This document shows positions 44,182-57,200 of a stretch of 64,000 bases of DNA, piece by piece. A program made the translations under genes and the position numbers. Every line of letters starts with the position of its first letter. Position 1 is the first letter of the stretch. The notes beneath the pieces were generated by a model, which worked only from the letters and a program-made list of their open reading frames with translations, ran no database searches and was not told the DNA's origin. This DNA comes from Macrocybe gigantea. Taxonomy: Eukaryota > Basidiomycota > Agaricomycetes > Agaricales > Callistosporiaceae. The stretch lies in contig SJRY01000022.1 in the NCBI GenBank assembly GCA_011319805.1, forward strand, positions 1-64,000, read 5' to 3'.

Positions 44182-47100
44182 ATAAACCGCGCTATTATCT
44201 TATGGAAATCTTTTTCCCCTTCAATATTAGCATATTCTCTATTACGAGGGAGCTTACTCTGAACGACAGCAATGTCATTGAATGCCGCACGACATAGCCC
44301 GCCGTTCAAGTTATCATCTGTTTAATGTCTGTCCACCAAGGTAGGCTGCCACGGCTAGCACGTCTGACCGGTGGCAGAAGCATTCTCTCAATCAGAGGAA
44401 CTCTGCGGACTTGAAGTCTCCGGAAAACTGGAAGACTTCCATCTCGGGATGCGCAAACGACAAAACCGATAACCGAGCCATATGTTCCTCGCACCAACCG
44501 CGATGGAATCCCCTCAGATGCAGATCCAACAATAAAGTGGCGCGTATCTTCCATGTCCGCCCTAGTTCTTTGTAGGCCGGGCTTTGAACAGAACCCATAC
44601 GCCCAGAACCGAAGACAAACCGATACATGCCTCGGCAGGCGCCTCCTCCCGCTATGCCCACCCACACCGCCAGTACCACGATCCTGATGGGCCCCGGCAT
44701 CGACCTTGCCAGCTGCTTGCGTCGCGAGTTTATCACTAATTTTTACCAGTGTTACTGAAGACAGAAGCAGGTGGGACATCATGCAGCTGTATAGTTTGCG
44801 GTTCTGAGTAGTCCATGATTCGATATGCTTGCTCCATGACTTTGCTCTCTGTAGTTATTTCATTGTTGGTGCGGAGCCAACAACTAATTATGCAACCATA
44901 GTAGCGTCGTAGATGCTAGCCTTCATTAGATGCGTCTGAGTGAGTTTAAACGTAGCTCAATGACTGCAGCTGAGATCTATGAGCTCGCATGTTCTCGTAC
45001 GCCCACTAAGCCAGTTTCTCGGTTGCAAGACTCGAAAACTCACTGCATACATGGGTTATGTCACACAATAGAAACACTTACCCAGACGGCAAAACATCCC
45101 CGCCCAACGTACACCAAGAAATCAATCCAGAAATCAATCCAGTCCAAGTTCCGCTTCTGCCACGCCGCGAGTGGCACACCGATGCTGTGCGACGAAAGTT
45201 GTGGCGACTGTAGCAAGTTTGGGAACGTGCGCCGTTATTCTCAAGCAAATCGCATATCTCCGAGTTCTTTCTTCAGCCGCATTTGCAAAGAGGAACAATA
45301 ACCGTAATGTGCGCGCGCTCGACAAGCCAATCGCTGAAATGGAGCATACATTCTTTTACATTTCCTATGCATTGTACAAGTCATCCCCAGAGATTCTTCG
45401 ATCACCCGGGTCATCGTGCTTCTGACCCCAAGTTTTTCACGCATTGTCTGGAAGCATAGATGCAGATAGTGTCATCTCCCGTAACAATCAGATTATCATT
45501 GTTGGCGGTCGGGACCTGCATGTCGGGCTGTCACTTGACATGTCCTGAAACAGAGATGATAGTCATTTACAGCGTAACGTTATTACTTACTGTGGACGGC
45601 TTCCCATGGCATCATCAGTATGATCTCCTTCGAGACATAGCGATGCATGCCAATCCAACGTACATGTCCTCGACTTGCTTCGGACTTAATTCTCAATGTT
45701 TTCACTTTCTTGTTTCTCCTTTTCCATTTTTACTTTCTCGTTTCTCGTTTCTCGTTTCTTGTTTTTCTTTACTTATCTGCAGTCCTGGCGAGAGTCGTAG
45801 TCTACTCTACGTACCTGAGTCATCTGCTGACATACTGCCGTGGCAGCTATACTCACTCGTGCTGCGGTGCAGAGTTTCCAAGGACGTTGGCTTCAGTGGA
45901 AGCTAAGCCCCACCCCAACATAGTATATATAAAAGAGACATCCTGTATGCTAATTACATCCCAGAAAGTCGGCATACGCCTCTCTCTTAAAGCCCTTAAA
46001 AAAGGCGAGTTGCAATGACACGCTGGAACGGCTGAATGATTGACGATGCACCTCGACATTGGACACAGGTCTGACGCGATCCACCTCCTCCGCCTCTGGT
46101 CATCTACACTGATGGAACCATGACCGCGATGGGAGGCCTCGATGCCGTTCCCCGCTCGCACCTTCCGCCGCGAGTTCGTCGTCACCTTTCAGCAATCTTA
46201 CTAAGGTATGACAATCCCATGCCTATTCAGCTCACGCTCAGCGTTGCTCATTGCACTCTGCTCATGTGGGCCCAGAAATACTTTTGTCGTGATGTGGCCT
46301 GATCAGAAACCCGTACGCCCACCGAGTGGCATTTACAATCAGACATGCCTCCCCACTGGTTGGATGCTGTCGGCTTCTGATGGACTTTGCCACGCAGTGT
46401 TTGTTCACGGTCAACACCTTCCCTCCGTGTCCCATGTTTGTAGTTATCTGTGCTTCACCACTAGATTTTAAATTCGAGGACCAATTAACACATATATGGA
46501 ATGCTGGTGAGCGTCGGAGAGAGGCGTCGTGCTCCATGACCAAGCATGGCAGTGTTCAAGAAGATTAAGCAAGAAGGACAGAAATTGAATGAGGGGTGCT
46601 TATTGTTCCATGTCGGATACATGATTGACCAGGAAGGCAGTAAAAATACCCATCGAGCCGATCTTTCAGATAGAAGGTAGGAGCTGTTCCATCGGTATGG
46701 TATATATGCCAAACAGCGCAGTTCGGCACTTGGCGGTCAATCTGAGATGAATTCGCTCGCTTCCTCTGACAGCTATTCAGCGACTTTGCGATTATCGAGT
46801 AAAAAAAAAAGAAAAGGGAATTTTTTTTTCCGAACCTAGATGTGACAAAATGAATGTTCCTAAGAGTGCATTGTGCAACGTCCAGTTACTGTAAGGTTCA
46901 CTTGATTTTAGCTCACTTCCAGGCCATCTCCTTGTCGTGAAGGCCATGAAGCTTTGAAGCATGAAGCATGATCGGCCGACCCACGTCCGACTAGCGTGAC
47001 CCCGCTTTGGGGATGGGCACCTCCGCTACATGGTATAGCAACGCGATTACGCGGCGGTGCCCCCCGCTCAAAAAAAAAAAAACCTACCTCACATAAACCG

Positions 47101-47725
47101 CTCCTCCTCGCTCGCTGTGCCTGCGACGGCGGCGGAGTTGTTGTTCCTAGAGCATAGACGGTAGGAGTCATCGATGTCTGCAATGATCAGACAAAGAAGA
47201 CAAAAGTAAATCACACACGGGCGCTGACACGATCGATCAGACTAGCAAACGTTCCATTGTCTCCCCCATTTCATCCCCGCCATTGTGATCCGGCAAGAAG
47301 CTCTCGAGAACAGCTTTGCCTCCGTCCTCTTCCGCGGTAATAGCCCTCGAGCCCGCATCGCCAACCGAGGAGATTCGGAAAGCACAGCTCGAGATCGAAC
47401 CAACTTTACGCTCCGGCGGTCCAGACACAGCACAACGGGCAGAGAACAGAGTTGAGAGGAGAGCAAGCCCAAAAAAATTTTCCAGGTCTATTAGATCTAA
47501 GGGTAATCCATTCCAGATAAATACTGTTGCGAACTGGGTGTCATGGGGGTGAAGGGGTGTCAAGGTCATTATCGTAGGGTACTTTACGGGGTTGCACGTG
47601 AGATGTGAGCAAAGCGTTTTTAGCGTCGCATGAGCGGCGGTTCAAAAAGTCGTGAACAAAAATGTAAGAAAAACCGTTGGTATCTTGAAAGCCGAGGCAA
47701 GTGATCCCAAGTGTTCTATTCTGTT
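44182..47725. other. 3.5 kb between convergent uS7m and GGC1, no confident gene
   Basis: Open frames at 44306-44782 (-), 45460-45906 (+) and 46120-46471 (+) have no recognised family or splice partners. On minus, 47569-47237 (110 codons) followed after a CAG acceptor by 47175-47085 could be two exons of an unknown gene, but the donor is unclear. The poly-A-tailed hairpin element at 46990-47082 is listed separately. Confidence 0.35.
46990..47082 (+). repeat. possible retroposon end: hairpin followed by poly-A
   Basis: A GC-rich segment ends in 13 A (47070-47082). Just before the A-run, GGGCACC (47015-47021) and GGTGCCC (47056-47062) form a 7-bp stem around a smaller CGCG-ATTA-CGCG hairpin (47042-47053). 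A stem-bearing segment directly followed by a poly-A run is what a reverse-transcribed short RNA would leave. No second copy lies in the window and no target duplication was found, so origin and left border are uncertain. Confidence 0.35.
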
Positions 47726-49040
47726 TTAGACGTAGTTTGCAAAGAGTGGTATCAGGGATTGCGCCAGCGTATAGCTAAACACGAGCTTCGGGCCCACAAC
47801 GAGGAGCTAAGAAAGAATGAGGGGAACCAAGATCAACAAAAGGCCCAGAGAAAAAAAAAATAAAACAGCCGCCAAAACCGCTCTCACCTTGGGCGTGAGC
47901 CCCTTGAAAAACGCGCTCACCCCCTCGCGCGCGACGAGGTCCTTCACGACCGTGAGCCCAGGAACTTTGTGCTCGAAATTCGCGTTCTGGATGCGCGTCT
48001 TGACGGTGTCGAGCGGGGCCGAGATGATGATGGACGTCGCGGCGCCGGCAACCGATGCGATAAAGTTTTGCGTCCACGTCGCCTTGGAGTAGTCCGACAC
48101 GCCAAGCACATAGTCCTTCGTCACAGCCGAGGCGCCAAAGAGCTATAAGCGTGGTTGCCAACGAGAGTGAGCGTGAATCGTCTAAGCAGTTGAATCAAAG
48201 GGAGGAAGAACGCACAGCAAAGCTGCCGGGCGCGTTGCGCGCCATGGTCCACCCCCAGCCACGGTAGAGAGCGGAACCCTCTTCCATGACGATACGGACA
48301 ACACCTCGGTTGCGGAACGCCTCTGGGTTCACCTGGCGCTTAATTTTCAGGACGTCCAATGGGAGAAGCACCTGAAAAGGAGAAGTCACGTGAGTGGAGT
48401 CAATGTGCAAGGTGTGAGGAATAAAATAAAATGAAAGTATGCATGGGAGAGGAAAAACGTACGACTTCGCCGATACCGGTCAGACTGACAACCATTTGCG
48501 AATCAGACCCAAAATGCAGAAGAGGAGAAAGTCACGCCGCACCTGCCCGCCGCGGCCTGTGCCATCAGCTTACCATTCCTCTCGCCAAACGTATTCGTGA
48601 GCTGGGTCTTGTAATGCCGATTGATGATGTCGTTGAACCAGGGCTGGCCGCCAAACTTGTATATTCGCTGAGCGACCTTGTAGCCCGCAGCGTACCCGAG
48701 GCCCGGGAAGAGCGAAAAGAACTTGCGATGCACGGGTGCCGTGGAGAACTCGCGGAAGATGATCGGGGAGAGGGTTTGGAAGGAGACCTGGAGGGTGGTT
48801 GGGGTGTGAGAGAGAAAATACGAATTAGGGAAGGAGATGGGACCGACTTTGGCCTTGTTGCTCATCAGGCGTTTGGCGACGGTGTCAACGGGATGGAAGA
48901 TCAGGAGCTCAGCGACGCCTACGCGGTACTCGGCATCACTATTGACGCGGATTTTTTTATGGCTGCTCACCAGACGTCCCAGAACCCAGAACACGAGCCA
49001 TACCGGACTCTTTGCCCTTACCAGCCAACGGAGGCGACAT
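47726..49040 (-). CDS. GGC1: mitochondrial GTP/GDP carrier
   Basis: An inner-membrane carrier exchanging GTP and GDP, linked in yeast to mitochondrial iron balance. Seven exons on minus: 49040-48971, 48918-48848, 48787-48543, 48484-48463 (a 22-base microexon), 48371-48216, 48142-47888 and 47806-47726, giving 299 residues. All introns are GT-AG and preserve the frame. The three carrier repeats show FHPVDTVAKRL (about residue 28), LPLDVLKIKRQ (about 135) and APLDTVKTRIQ (about 220). LFPGLGYAAGYKVAQR, IYKFGGQPWFND and YRGWGWTMARNAPGSFALFG are hallmark stretches of the yeast GGC1 (YHM1) family. The C-terminus LLVVGPKLVFSYTLAQSLIP is supplied by the last short exon. Start ATG: MSPPLAGKGKESGMARVLGSG matches the family N-terminus. 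It is convergent with uS7m. Confidence 0.94.
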
Positions 49041-49701
49041 GTTGTTTTGTGCGTAAGTGCGTGCGATGTGGTGAACGAGAGACAGGCAGACGAGCTAAAG
49101 CCGGGTCGGGTCTAATTATGAGCTTCTGAGCTCTTTTTCTTTCCCTTTCCCTCCGCACGAGGACGTGGATGCTGTGGAAGCTGTGTCTGAGGCTGAAGTG
49201 CGACGGGTAGGAGATGTGCACTGCTGTGGGACGAGCTATTTTTTTTTCTCTCGTGCAATTTCGGCAACACGGCACGAGGGTGTTGCCATACAAGGACAAA
49301 CAGGAGACTATAGTCTTTGCTATTTCATGGTTGTGTATTTTCCCTGGTGGCTCTGAGGGGCGGCCGGCAACAGCCCCGAGGCTGCCAAAGGCGAGACTGA
49401 TCGATCTTGTCAACCTCTTGGTATGTTATATCTTATCTCCTTTCTCTAATCATAATGCCACCAATGAGCACGACATCAGCAGCACTTCACTCATGACGCC
49501 CAGTGAGAAACCCGGAAATTAGAAAATATTTCGGTGTATTTACGTCTATTAATGTATTGCAACACATTTCTAAATAACATTAATCACCTGTTGAAGGCGT
49601 CAATTTCGCAAAAGACGTGAAGACAAACTTGATCGCGTTCAAAGTCGGTGCAAGTCAGCCAGTGCGTGTAAAGCGCACCAGCGTGCTTCCACTCTCCGTC
49701 C
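49041..49701. other. upstream region of GGC1 and left flank of the Plavaka-type remnant
   Basis: About 660 bases that should include the GGC1 promoter (transcribed leftward) and the left flank of the transposase remnant. No terminal inverted repeat of the transposon could be fixed here. No other gene is seen. Confidence 0.4.
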
Positions 49702-51764
49702 ATGTCAGCTCCCCAGGCCCAGGCTTCCCTCCGTCCAATGCGTGCTCAACGCACCTGGGAAAAGCGCAATGCGCAGCAAGCTGCAAATGTATCCTTCGCC
49801 AAATATCTGCAGGCCAACAACCTTCCCATACCTGACACTCTCAGGTCATCCAACAACACTGCAAGTTCTTCTCGGCCTCACAAACGTCGATGCACCAGAG
49901 GAGAAGGGCTTGGGGGACTCGATGGGAACTATTCATCGGTGCATTAAGCCATTCTCTGATCATCTTGTTTCTCTAACATTGAATTATTCAGCTCAATGAC
50001 CCAGAGCCAGGCCCGGCTACATCGTTGCGCCCTCTTGTTGAAGCGCACACTGATACCAATAGCACATTTACATCTAGTAGCAATATCATTTCGTTTCAAA
50101 ACCATCATCCCGAGCCATTGAGACCTGCAGAAGCTGAGGCCAACAACGGCGAAGTGAACAACACGTCCGCAGCTGCTGGTCTCGCTGCACAAATCCCTGA
50201 GCTACGCACAATGGCCAAATTCATCCAGGGCCTTCGTTCGGCACGCCTTGAGGATAGCAACATGGATCCAGAGGACATTGAACGCCTCCGAAATCCCCCC
50301 AACACCATCATGGACAATTTCACTGACAGACACTTTATCAAGGCCATCTGCTCCTTTCTAGCTACTGTGAATGCGTCTGAGGCGACATACAATGATTTTC
50401 GTGCTGCCAGCATGGCTTGCTACCCCAACGACCCATTTCTCTCTTTCAAACAGGTCCGATGACATGTCGAAATCATCAGCAGTGTCTCTCCCTTTTATCA
50501 TGACATGTGTCCCGATACCTGCGTGGCCTTTACTGGACCCTACAGCAAGTTGACTGAATGCCCAGTCTGCTCATCTCCACGTTACCACCCAGATACAAAG
50601 ACCCCTCAATGCCAATTCATCACCATTCCCATCAGCCCCGTCATCCAAGCCCTCTATCGATTGGAGAACACTGCCGATCAAATGCACTACTGGGAACGAA
50701 AAATCCAAGAGATCCTGGACTCAGCGCGGGCCAATGGAGGTGCAATACCCGTGTACGACGACACGGCATGCGGACAAGACTACCTCAATGCCTGGCAAGC
50801 TGGCGTGATCAAAGAAGGTGATGTTCTTCTGCAACTGTCACTGGATGGCGCTCAGCTCTACCATGACAAGGAGTCGGACTGTTGGATTTTCATCTATATA
50901 TTTCATAACCTCTCCCCCAATTTACACTACAAAAAACTCTTTGTCATTCCAGGTGGCTTTATCGGTGGCCCGAAAAAGCCCAAACATGTGGACTCTTACC
51001 TCTACCCTGCCCTTTACCACATCGCTTCCATCCAAAAGGAAGAACTTGCCATATGGGATGCATCTACGAAAACATACGTATGTGATTCAACAATTTTAGT
51101 TGCTTTCGGAACTGCCAATGGCCCTGCAATGGCAAATATGACTGGAATGGTAGGCCACAGTGGGAAATTCGGATGTCGACTATATTGTGCAATGCCTGGA
51201 TGCCATCGTGAAGGGGACCCTCACTACTATCCAGTCATGCAGCAGCCTGATGATTACCAAGTTTTGGCTTGTAACCATATCGACATCACACTCGGGGACA
51301 TGCACGGCTTTCGACAAGGAATTCAGCAAAGGTATGCTGCTAATCTACACAAGCTCCTCGCCGTCGCAAACAATGCTCAATTCAAGAAGGAGTGCTTGGC
51401 GACTGGGCTGGCCAAGCAAACCATCTTTAGTGGCCTTCCATGCTCGCTTGGTATCCCCAACATCTTCGTGATGGATATCATGCATCTGATTGCCCTCAAT
51501 GATCCCGATCTCCTTATCGTTCTCTGGTGAGGCACTATCAAGGTATATGCACCTGATTCGAAAGACTCCTGGGACTGGGTTGTCCTTGTCAGTGCTGTTT
51601 GGGAAGCCCACAGAAAAACAGTTGCAATGGCTACTCCATATCTCCCTTTGTCATTTGACCGCGCTCCTCGAAACATCGCTGAGAAAATCAATTCCGGATA
51701 CAAGGCCTGGGAATTTGTGCTCTACCTCTTTGGACTGGGCCCTGCGCTGCTCCACTCAATTCTT
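49702..51764 (+). pseudogene. Plavaka-type (CACTA-related) transposase, truncated
   Basis: Exon 1 (49702-49938) starts MSAPQAQASLRPMRAQRTW. A 53-base GT-AG intron follows (49939-49991), and exon 2 runs on until the LTR at 51765. Typical Plavaka family stretches are MCPDTCVAFTGPYSKLTECP, SLDGAQLYHDKESDCWIFIY, FVIPGGFIGGPKKPKHVDSYL, GMVGHSGKFGCRLYC and FVMDIMHLIALNDPDLLI. Two in-frame TGA codons break the frame: 50460-50462 (after KQVR) and 51528-51530 (after LIVLW), both at places where Arg is plausible (CGA to TGA). The C-terminal part is lost: a family-A LTR follows at once, and no continuation was found on the far side of the island. The protein would have moved the element by cut and paste. 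Confidence 0.87.
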
Positions 51765-52126
51765 GTTAGGCTAGATGAATCTCAGAAGGACTCAGGCAGA
51801 CTAAGTGTGAGAGTGGTCTTGAGATGATGGCAAAAGGGATATTAAGCCTAGTGCTACTGGTACATCTGGGAGTCCTTATATACATTACAGTACTCGAGCA
51901 CGGACCATGGGCTGCACAATGCTGTGGACTGCGGATGAGTAAGACTGGAAGGAGATGACTCAGGATGACTAGGGAAGTGGGATGACTTGATGGCTGCGTG
52001 CTGCGCAGCATGACGGGGGAGATAAGGGATGTGGGAAAGATAAGATAAGAAAATGAATAGTCCTTTGGGCAGCATCCATAACATCACCCTCTCTTTAGAT
52101 TCGCGTCCTCGCGAAAAACCTTAGTC
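51765..52126 (-). mobile_element. family-A LTR (minus) with a 43-base internal stub
   Basis: The LTR at 51765-52083 (minus orientation) is followed on plus by 52084-52126, the inverted polypurine tract and the last bases upstream of it (equivalent to 21493-21534 in element A). This is the 3' end of a minus-strand family-A element. It is cut at 52126 by the 5' LTR of element D. It may be the other end of element E. Confidence 0.85.
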
Positions 52127-52446
52127 TGTTACAGACGTCGCTCAAAGGACCATTCATTTTCCTATCTTATCTTTCCCACATCCCTTATCTCCCCCGTCAT
52201 GCTGCGCAGCACGCAGCCATCGAGTCATCCCACTTCCCTAGTCATTCTGAATCATCTCCTTCCAGTCTTACTCATCCGCAGTCCACAGCATTGCGCAGCC
52301 CATGGTCCATGCTCGAGTACTGTAGTATATATAAGGACTCCCAGATGTACCAGTAATGCTAGGCTTAATATTCCTTTTGCCATCATCTCAAGACCACTCT
52401 CACACTTAGTCTGCCCAAGTCCTTCTGAGATTCGTCTAGCCTAACA
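52127..52446 (+). repeat. element D 5' LTR
   Basis: A 320-base family-A LTR with TATATAAGG and AGGCTTAATAT at the usual spacing. It shares CATTCTGA with the LTR of element E, where other copies read CATCCTGA, so D and E are close relatives. Confidence 0.92.
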
Positions 52447-52491
52447 AGATATTAAGCCTCGTTGAGACTCGCTTAGACTCACACACACACC

Positions 52492-54270
52492 ATGTCACGC
52501 TTTATCAAAGACTTGATCAACATTCGACAACAAGCAGTCGCCGACCCAGCGAGCACTAGCACGAGTGACAAGAGCACTTGGCTCAGAAAAGTAGACCAGA
52601 CATTGCAGTCCACGCCATTCGCAGAGACAGTCCACGCCACCCGCAGAGACACTAGCAATCCAAACAAACGAAAAAGAGAGCGCATGCCTACACCAAGTAG
52701 CGACGATGAAGAACAGGCATTTCTGAGAGAGTTTGCCTTCACCACCACAGACGAGCCTGCTGAGATCCTCAGTGAAGGAGCAGCACAACTCATTGCAGAA
52801 CTTTTCCTAGAAGGAGAATACGGGATAAGCCCAGAAGAGCTGTGGTCAGACCAGAATCTTCTTGCCGAAGAAGAGGACGAACCCATCTGCAAGAAAACGA
52901 GGGAAGAACGAACACAAGCCTGAGACTTTAGGTGACAACAGATCGAGAACTATAATCGCTGAACACAGGAGGAAGACATACTGATACAGAGAGGGCATGA
53001 CGCACAGAGCGTACGACAGAACCAACGAGAACGACACCAGAGTCAAGGACACACAGGAACGAAACCACCGAACCCCTTCAGAGGACCGATCCGCCAAAGT
53101 ACTGCATAAGGAAAGAATCGCACCACCGTGGCGAAAGTAAGCAACAATGACTGGGATGAATACTATCAGTGGAGGGAGCGAAAAGGATTACCAAAGACAA
53201 ACGGACCGACCGCCGCAGAGTGGGCCGATTTTGAACAAGCTTGTAGAATCGCAGGAGTCGACCTAGACTACTGGAAAGAACAGAGAGAGGAGCGAAGACA
53301 GAAACAGCTCCAAGAACAGCAAGCCCAAGTACAAGCACAGCAGACCCAAGAACAACAGATCCAGGAACAGGAAAGCCAAGACCAAGAGAACGACGAAGAA
53401 ACCCCCCAAAGGATGATGACAGAATACAAGGGAATCATCGCCGACCCGAAATCCTTTACAGGAGATCGAACGTCCTTCGATATTTGGTAGAGGAAGATGA
53501 AACTTTACATAACCGCACATGGAGACCTCACGGATACACAGAAGATTGGAGTGGTCCTGTCTAGAATGACCGACGGACCTGGAGCCCACTGGGTGTCAAA
53601 GAAGATCGACACCACTACCAACCAAAGCACATGGGCCGACTTCATAACCGAGATAGAGACACAATTTAGCAACGTCATATTGCCATCACAAGCAGGAAGC
53701 AAACTATTCAATATCAGACAAGGAAACCGACCCATCGACGAATTTCTGGATGAATTCATAGACCTCGCAGGGAAAGCAGGAATGACAGGAACAGCCCCTC
53801 GTTTCCTACTCGAGAAGAGCTTAAACCGAAGGACAGCAGAAGCCGTACACTCAATCTCTACACTTCCAACAGATGGAGATGAATATATCAAGACAGTTCG
53901 AGCAATTGGACGAAACATCGATGAACACAGAAATGTGATGAGAGGAGAATTCACAAGCAATCAGCGCAAGACCGGAAATCCAAGCCGAGGAGCAGGACAG
54001 GCCATGGAAGTCAACAAAGTATGAAGCAATAACTGCTTCAACTGCAATAAACCAGGACACATCTCACGAAACTGCCCGGAACCACGAAAAGGAGCAGCAA
54101 ATGTCACATGTTTCAATTGTGGCTTAAAGGGACACTATGCACAGAACTGCAAGAAGAAGAAGAAAGGAAAATCCTGGATCAGAGAAGTAAAAGAAGAAGA
54201 AGGAGAGGATGAAGAAGACAAGGATGAAGAAAACTCTGACAAAGAGGGTTTTGCCGAAGGGTCCGACTAG
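52492..54270 (+). pseudogene. element D gag
   Basis: ATG at 52492 (MSRFIKDLINIRQQAV) is intact, unlike in element A. The frame then meets TGA (52921-52923) and later stops, including TAG at 53488-53490 (Trp in A) and TGA at 54022-54024 (Arg in A). The order is the same as in A: Gln-rich linker, gag core, two CX2CX4HX4C knuckles (the second HYAQNC), acidic tail, end at 54270. Confidence 0.85.
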
Positions 54271-57200
54271 GAGGTGCTAAATCGTGACCCATACAACTGA
54301 AACAGACTCGCTTCGATATCGGATGTAGATCATCCCATACTCTGAAATACACCATTCCCGCCAAGCGATCTGAAGCACCAAGGAAAACCATCCAAGGGGA
54401 CAAACTACCAAAGAGGAAAGAACTTGCAGTACCAGCAAGAATATGAACGCGAAAAGGAATCACAATGATAACACTGGAAGTCGATAGCGGAGCGGATAGG
54501 ACCTGCATCAACACCGCGATAGTAGCAAGAACAGGACTGAAGACACGACGAATCAAGAAGATTCCCATCATAAATGCGGACGGATCACCCAACCGCCAGA
54601 AAACAGCAGACCGAGTAGCGGAGGTCCACATCGACATTAAAGGACACAAAGAGCACATGGAAGCCATTGTACTTGACATCGGAAAAACGGACATGCTACT
54701 AGGACATGATTGGCTTGTCTACCACAACCCAACAATCAAATGGAGGACAGGAGAAGTTGTCTTTGACAGATGCCCTAAAATGTGCAAAATAAACCACCAG
54801 ACGATTAAGATATAGAAGGTGGCTGAACCAGCGAAAACCACAGCCAGCGACAAGACAGGAACCCAGATACCCCCATATCTGATCAGATTCAAACACCTCT
54901 TCAAGGAGAAGAACTTTGATCGCTTACCAGACCACAAAGAATGGGACCATGAAATAAACTTAACAAAGGATGCACCCAAAACGATACCGAGCAAGGTCTA
55001 TCCGATGACACAGAAGGAACTGGAGGAACTAGATGCCTTTGTCGAAGAAGGATTATGAACAGGAAAAATATGCCCATCGAAATCGCCTTACGCAGCACCC
55101 TGCTTCTTTCGCAACAAGAAGGATGGAAGCAAACGACTCATCCAAGACTACCAGGAAATAAACAAATACACGGTCAAAGACAAGTTCCCACTACCATGCA
55201 TCAGCGAGCTCCTTGACGTATTACAAGGAGCAAAGTACTTTAGCAAGATCGATATCATCTGGGGATACAATAACGTGCGCATCCGGAAAGGGGACAAATG
55301 GAAGGCAGCCTTCCTAACAGCAAGAGGACTCTTCGAACTGACAGTCATGTATTTTGGGCAGTGCAACGCACCAGGCACTTTTAGCCGAATGATGGCGAGC
55401 CTCTTCCAAGACCAAATATGAAGAAGAGTGTGCATAATCTATATGGATGACATCATAATCATCGGACGAACATGAGAGGAACTCCAAAAGAACACCATAG
55501 AAGTCATGGAAATACTGAACAAGAACGACCTATTCATCAAAGGACCGAAATGCGTCTGGGAATCATCAAAAGTCCCAGTACTAGGATACATCATAGGAGA
55601 AGGGAAGGTAGAAATGGAACCAGAAAAGATCACAGCCGTACAATCCTGGCCAACCCCAAAGACAAAGAAAGAACTACAAAAGTTCTTGGGATTCATGAAC
55701 TTTTACCGACGATTCATCAAGGGATATGCAAAGGTCGCTAAACCCCTGACGGAGTTGACTGGAAACAAAACATTCCAGTGGACAGACAAGCAACAAGGCG
55801 CTTTCAAAGAACTAATCCGACATATAACCTCAGCACCCATTCTAGCACTACCACAGACAGAAGGAAAATTCCGAGTCGAAATGGACACCTCAGGATATGC
55901 CATTGGAGCGGTACTATCACAACAGCAGAAAGGACTATGGCATCCAATCACATTCATTTCGAGATGCATGACCCCAGCGGAACAAAACTATAAAATCTAC
56001 GACAAGGAACTTCTTGCGATAATGGTCGCACTAAAGACATGGAGACAATACCTCCTCGAAGCTCGAGAGAAGTTCGAAATATTAACGGATCACAAAAACC
56101 TATCATACTTCCGGAAGCTGCAGCGACTCAATTCGAGACAGATTGGCTGGTACCTGAAATTACAGGAATACGACTACGAACTACGACACGTACCAGGAAA
56201 GGCAAATGGAAAAGCGGATGTCCTGTCACGAATGGCAGGATATGAAGAAAACCTAGCAGAGAAGGACGACATACAAATGATCAAAGAAGCAGCATTCATT
56301 CGACATCTGGAAGAGAATAATGAATGAGACTTCGAATTTATGATGTTTGAGGATGAACACCCACGGAAAGAAGAAGCAGAAAATAATGAAACAATACAAA
56401 CAAGAGGAATCACGATGATCGAATCCTCAAGGATAGAACAAATTCAACAATGCACACGAAGGGAGATGATCATAACAACAGGACTAAAGGAAAAACCACA
56501 CTGGTTCACAGAAGATGACCACATCGTATACGTAGGAGGAAAAATCTACGTTCCTCCAGACAACAAACTGAAGGAAAACATCATGTTTGAACACCACGAC
56601 ACACCCATCGGAGGACACCCAGGGCAATACCACATGCACGAGCTCATAAACCGCACCTATTGGTGGCCATCAATGCTAACAGACATCAAGAAGTATGTCA
56701 ATGGATGCGAAACATGTCAGCGAAACAAAATCATCCGACAAAAGAAACATGCACCCCTGCACCCGCACGAAGTCCCACAGCAACCATGGGAAGATATCAG
56801 AGTAGATCTCATAGGACCGCTACCCAGCTCGAATGGCTTTAATGCCATCGCTGCAATCACAGACCGCCTGACCAAGATGATCCACCTAGTTCCCACAAAG
56901 ACCGAACTCACAGCAGAAGGTCTCGCACGACTATACCGAGACAACGTGTGGCGGCTTCATAGAATCCCACGAAAGATCATCAGTGATCGAGGACCCCAGT
57001 TCGCAGCACGATTCATGACAGCACTTCTAAAATTACTCGGAACAAAGCAAAATCTATCAATGGCCTATCACCCACAGACAGATGGACAGGCGGAGCGATC
57101 CCACCAAGAAACGGAAGCCTTCCTCAGAAGCTTCACAAACAACTTACAGGACGATTGGGCAGAATGGATAGCAATCACAGAGTACCAATACAATGACAAA

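Noticed and set aside
44306..44782. 158-codon minus frame and an overlapping 114-codon frame
   Set aside because: Neither has recognisable motifs or partner exons; overlapping frames of equal quality argue for chance.
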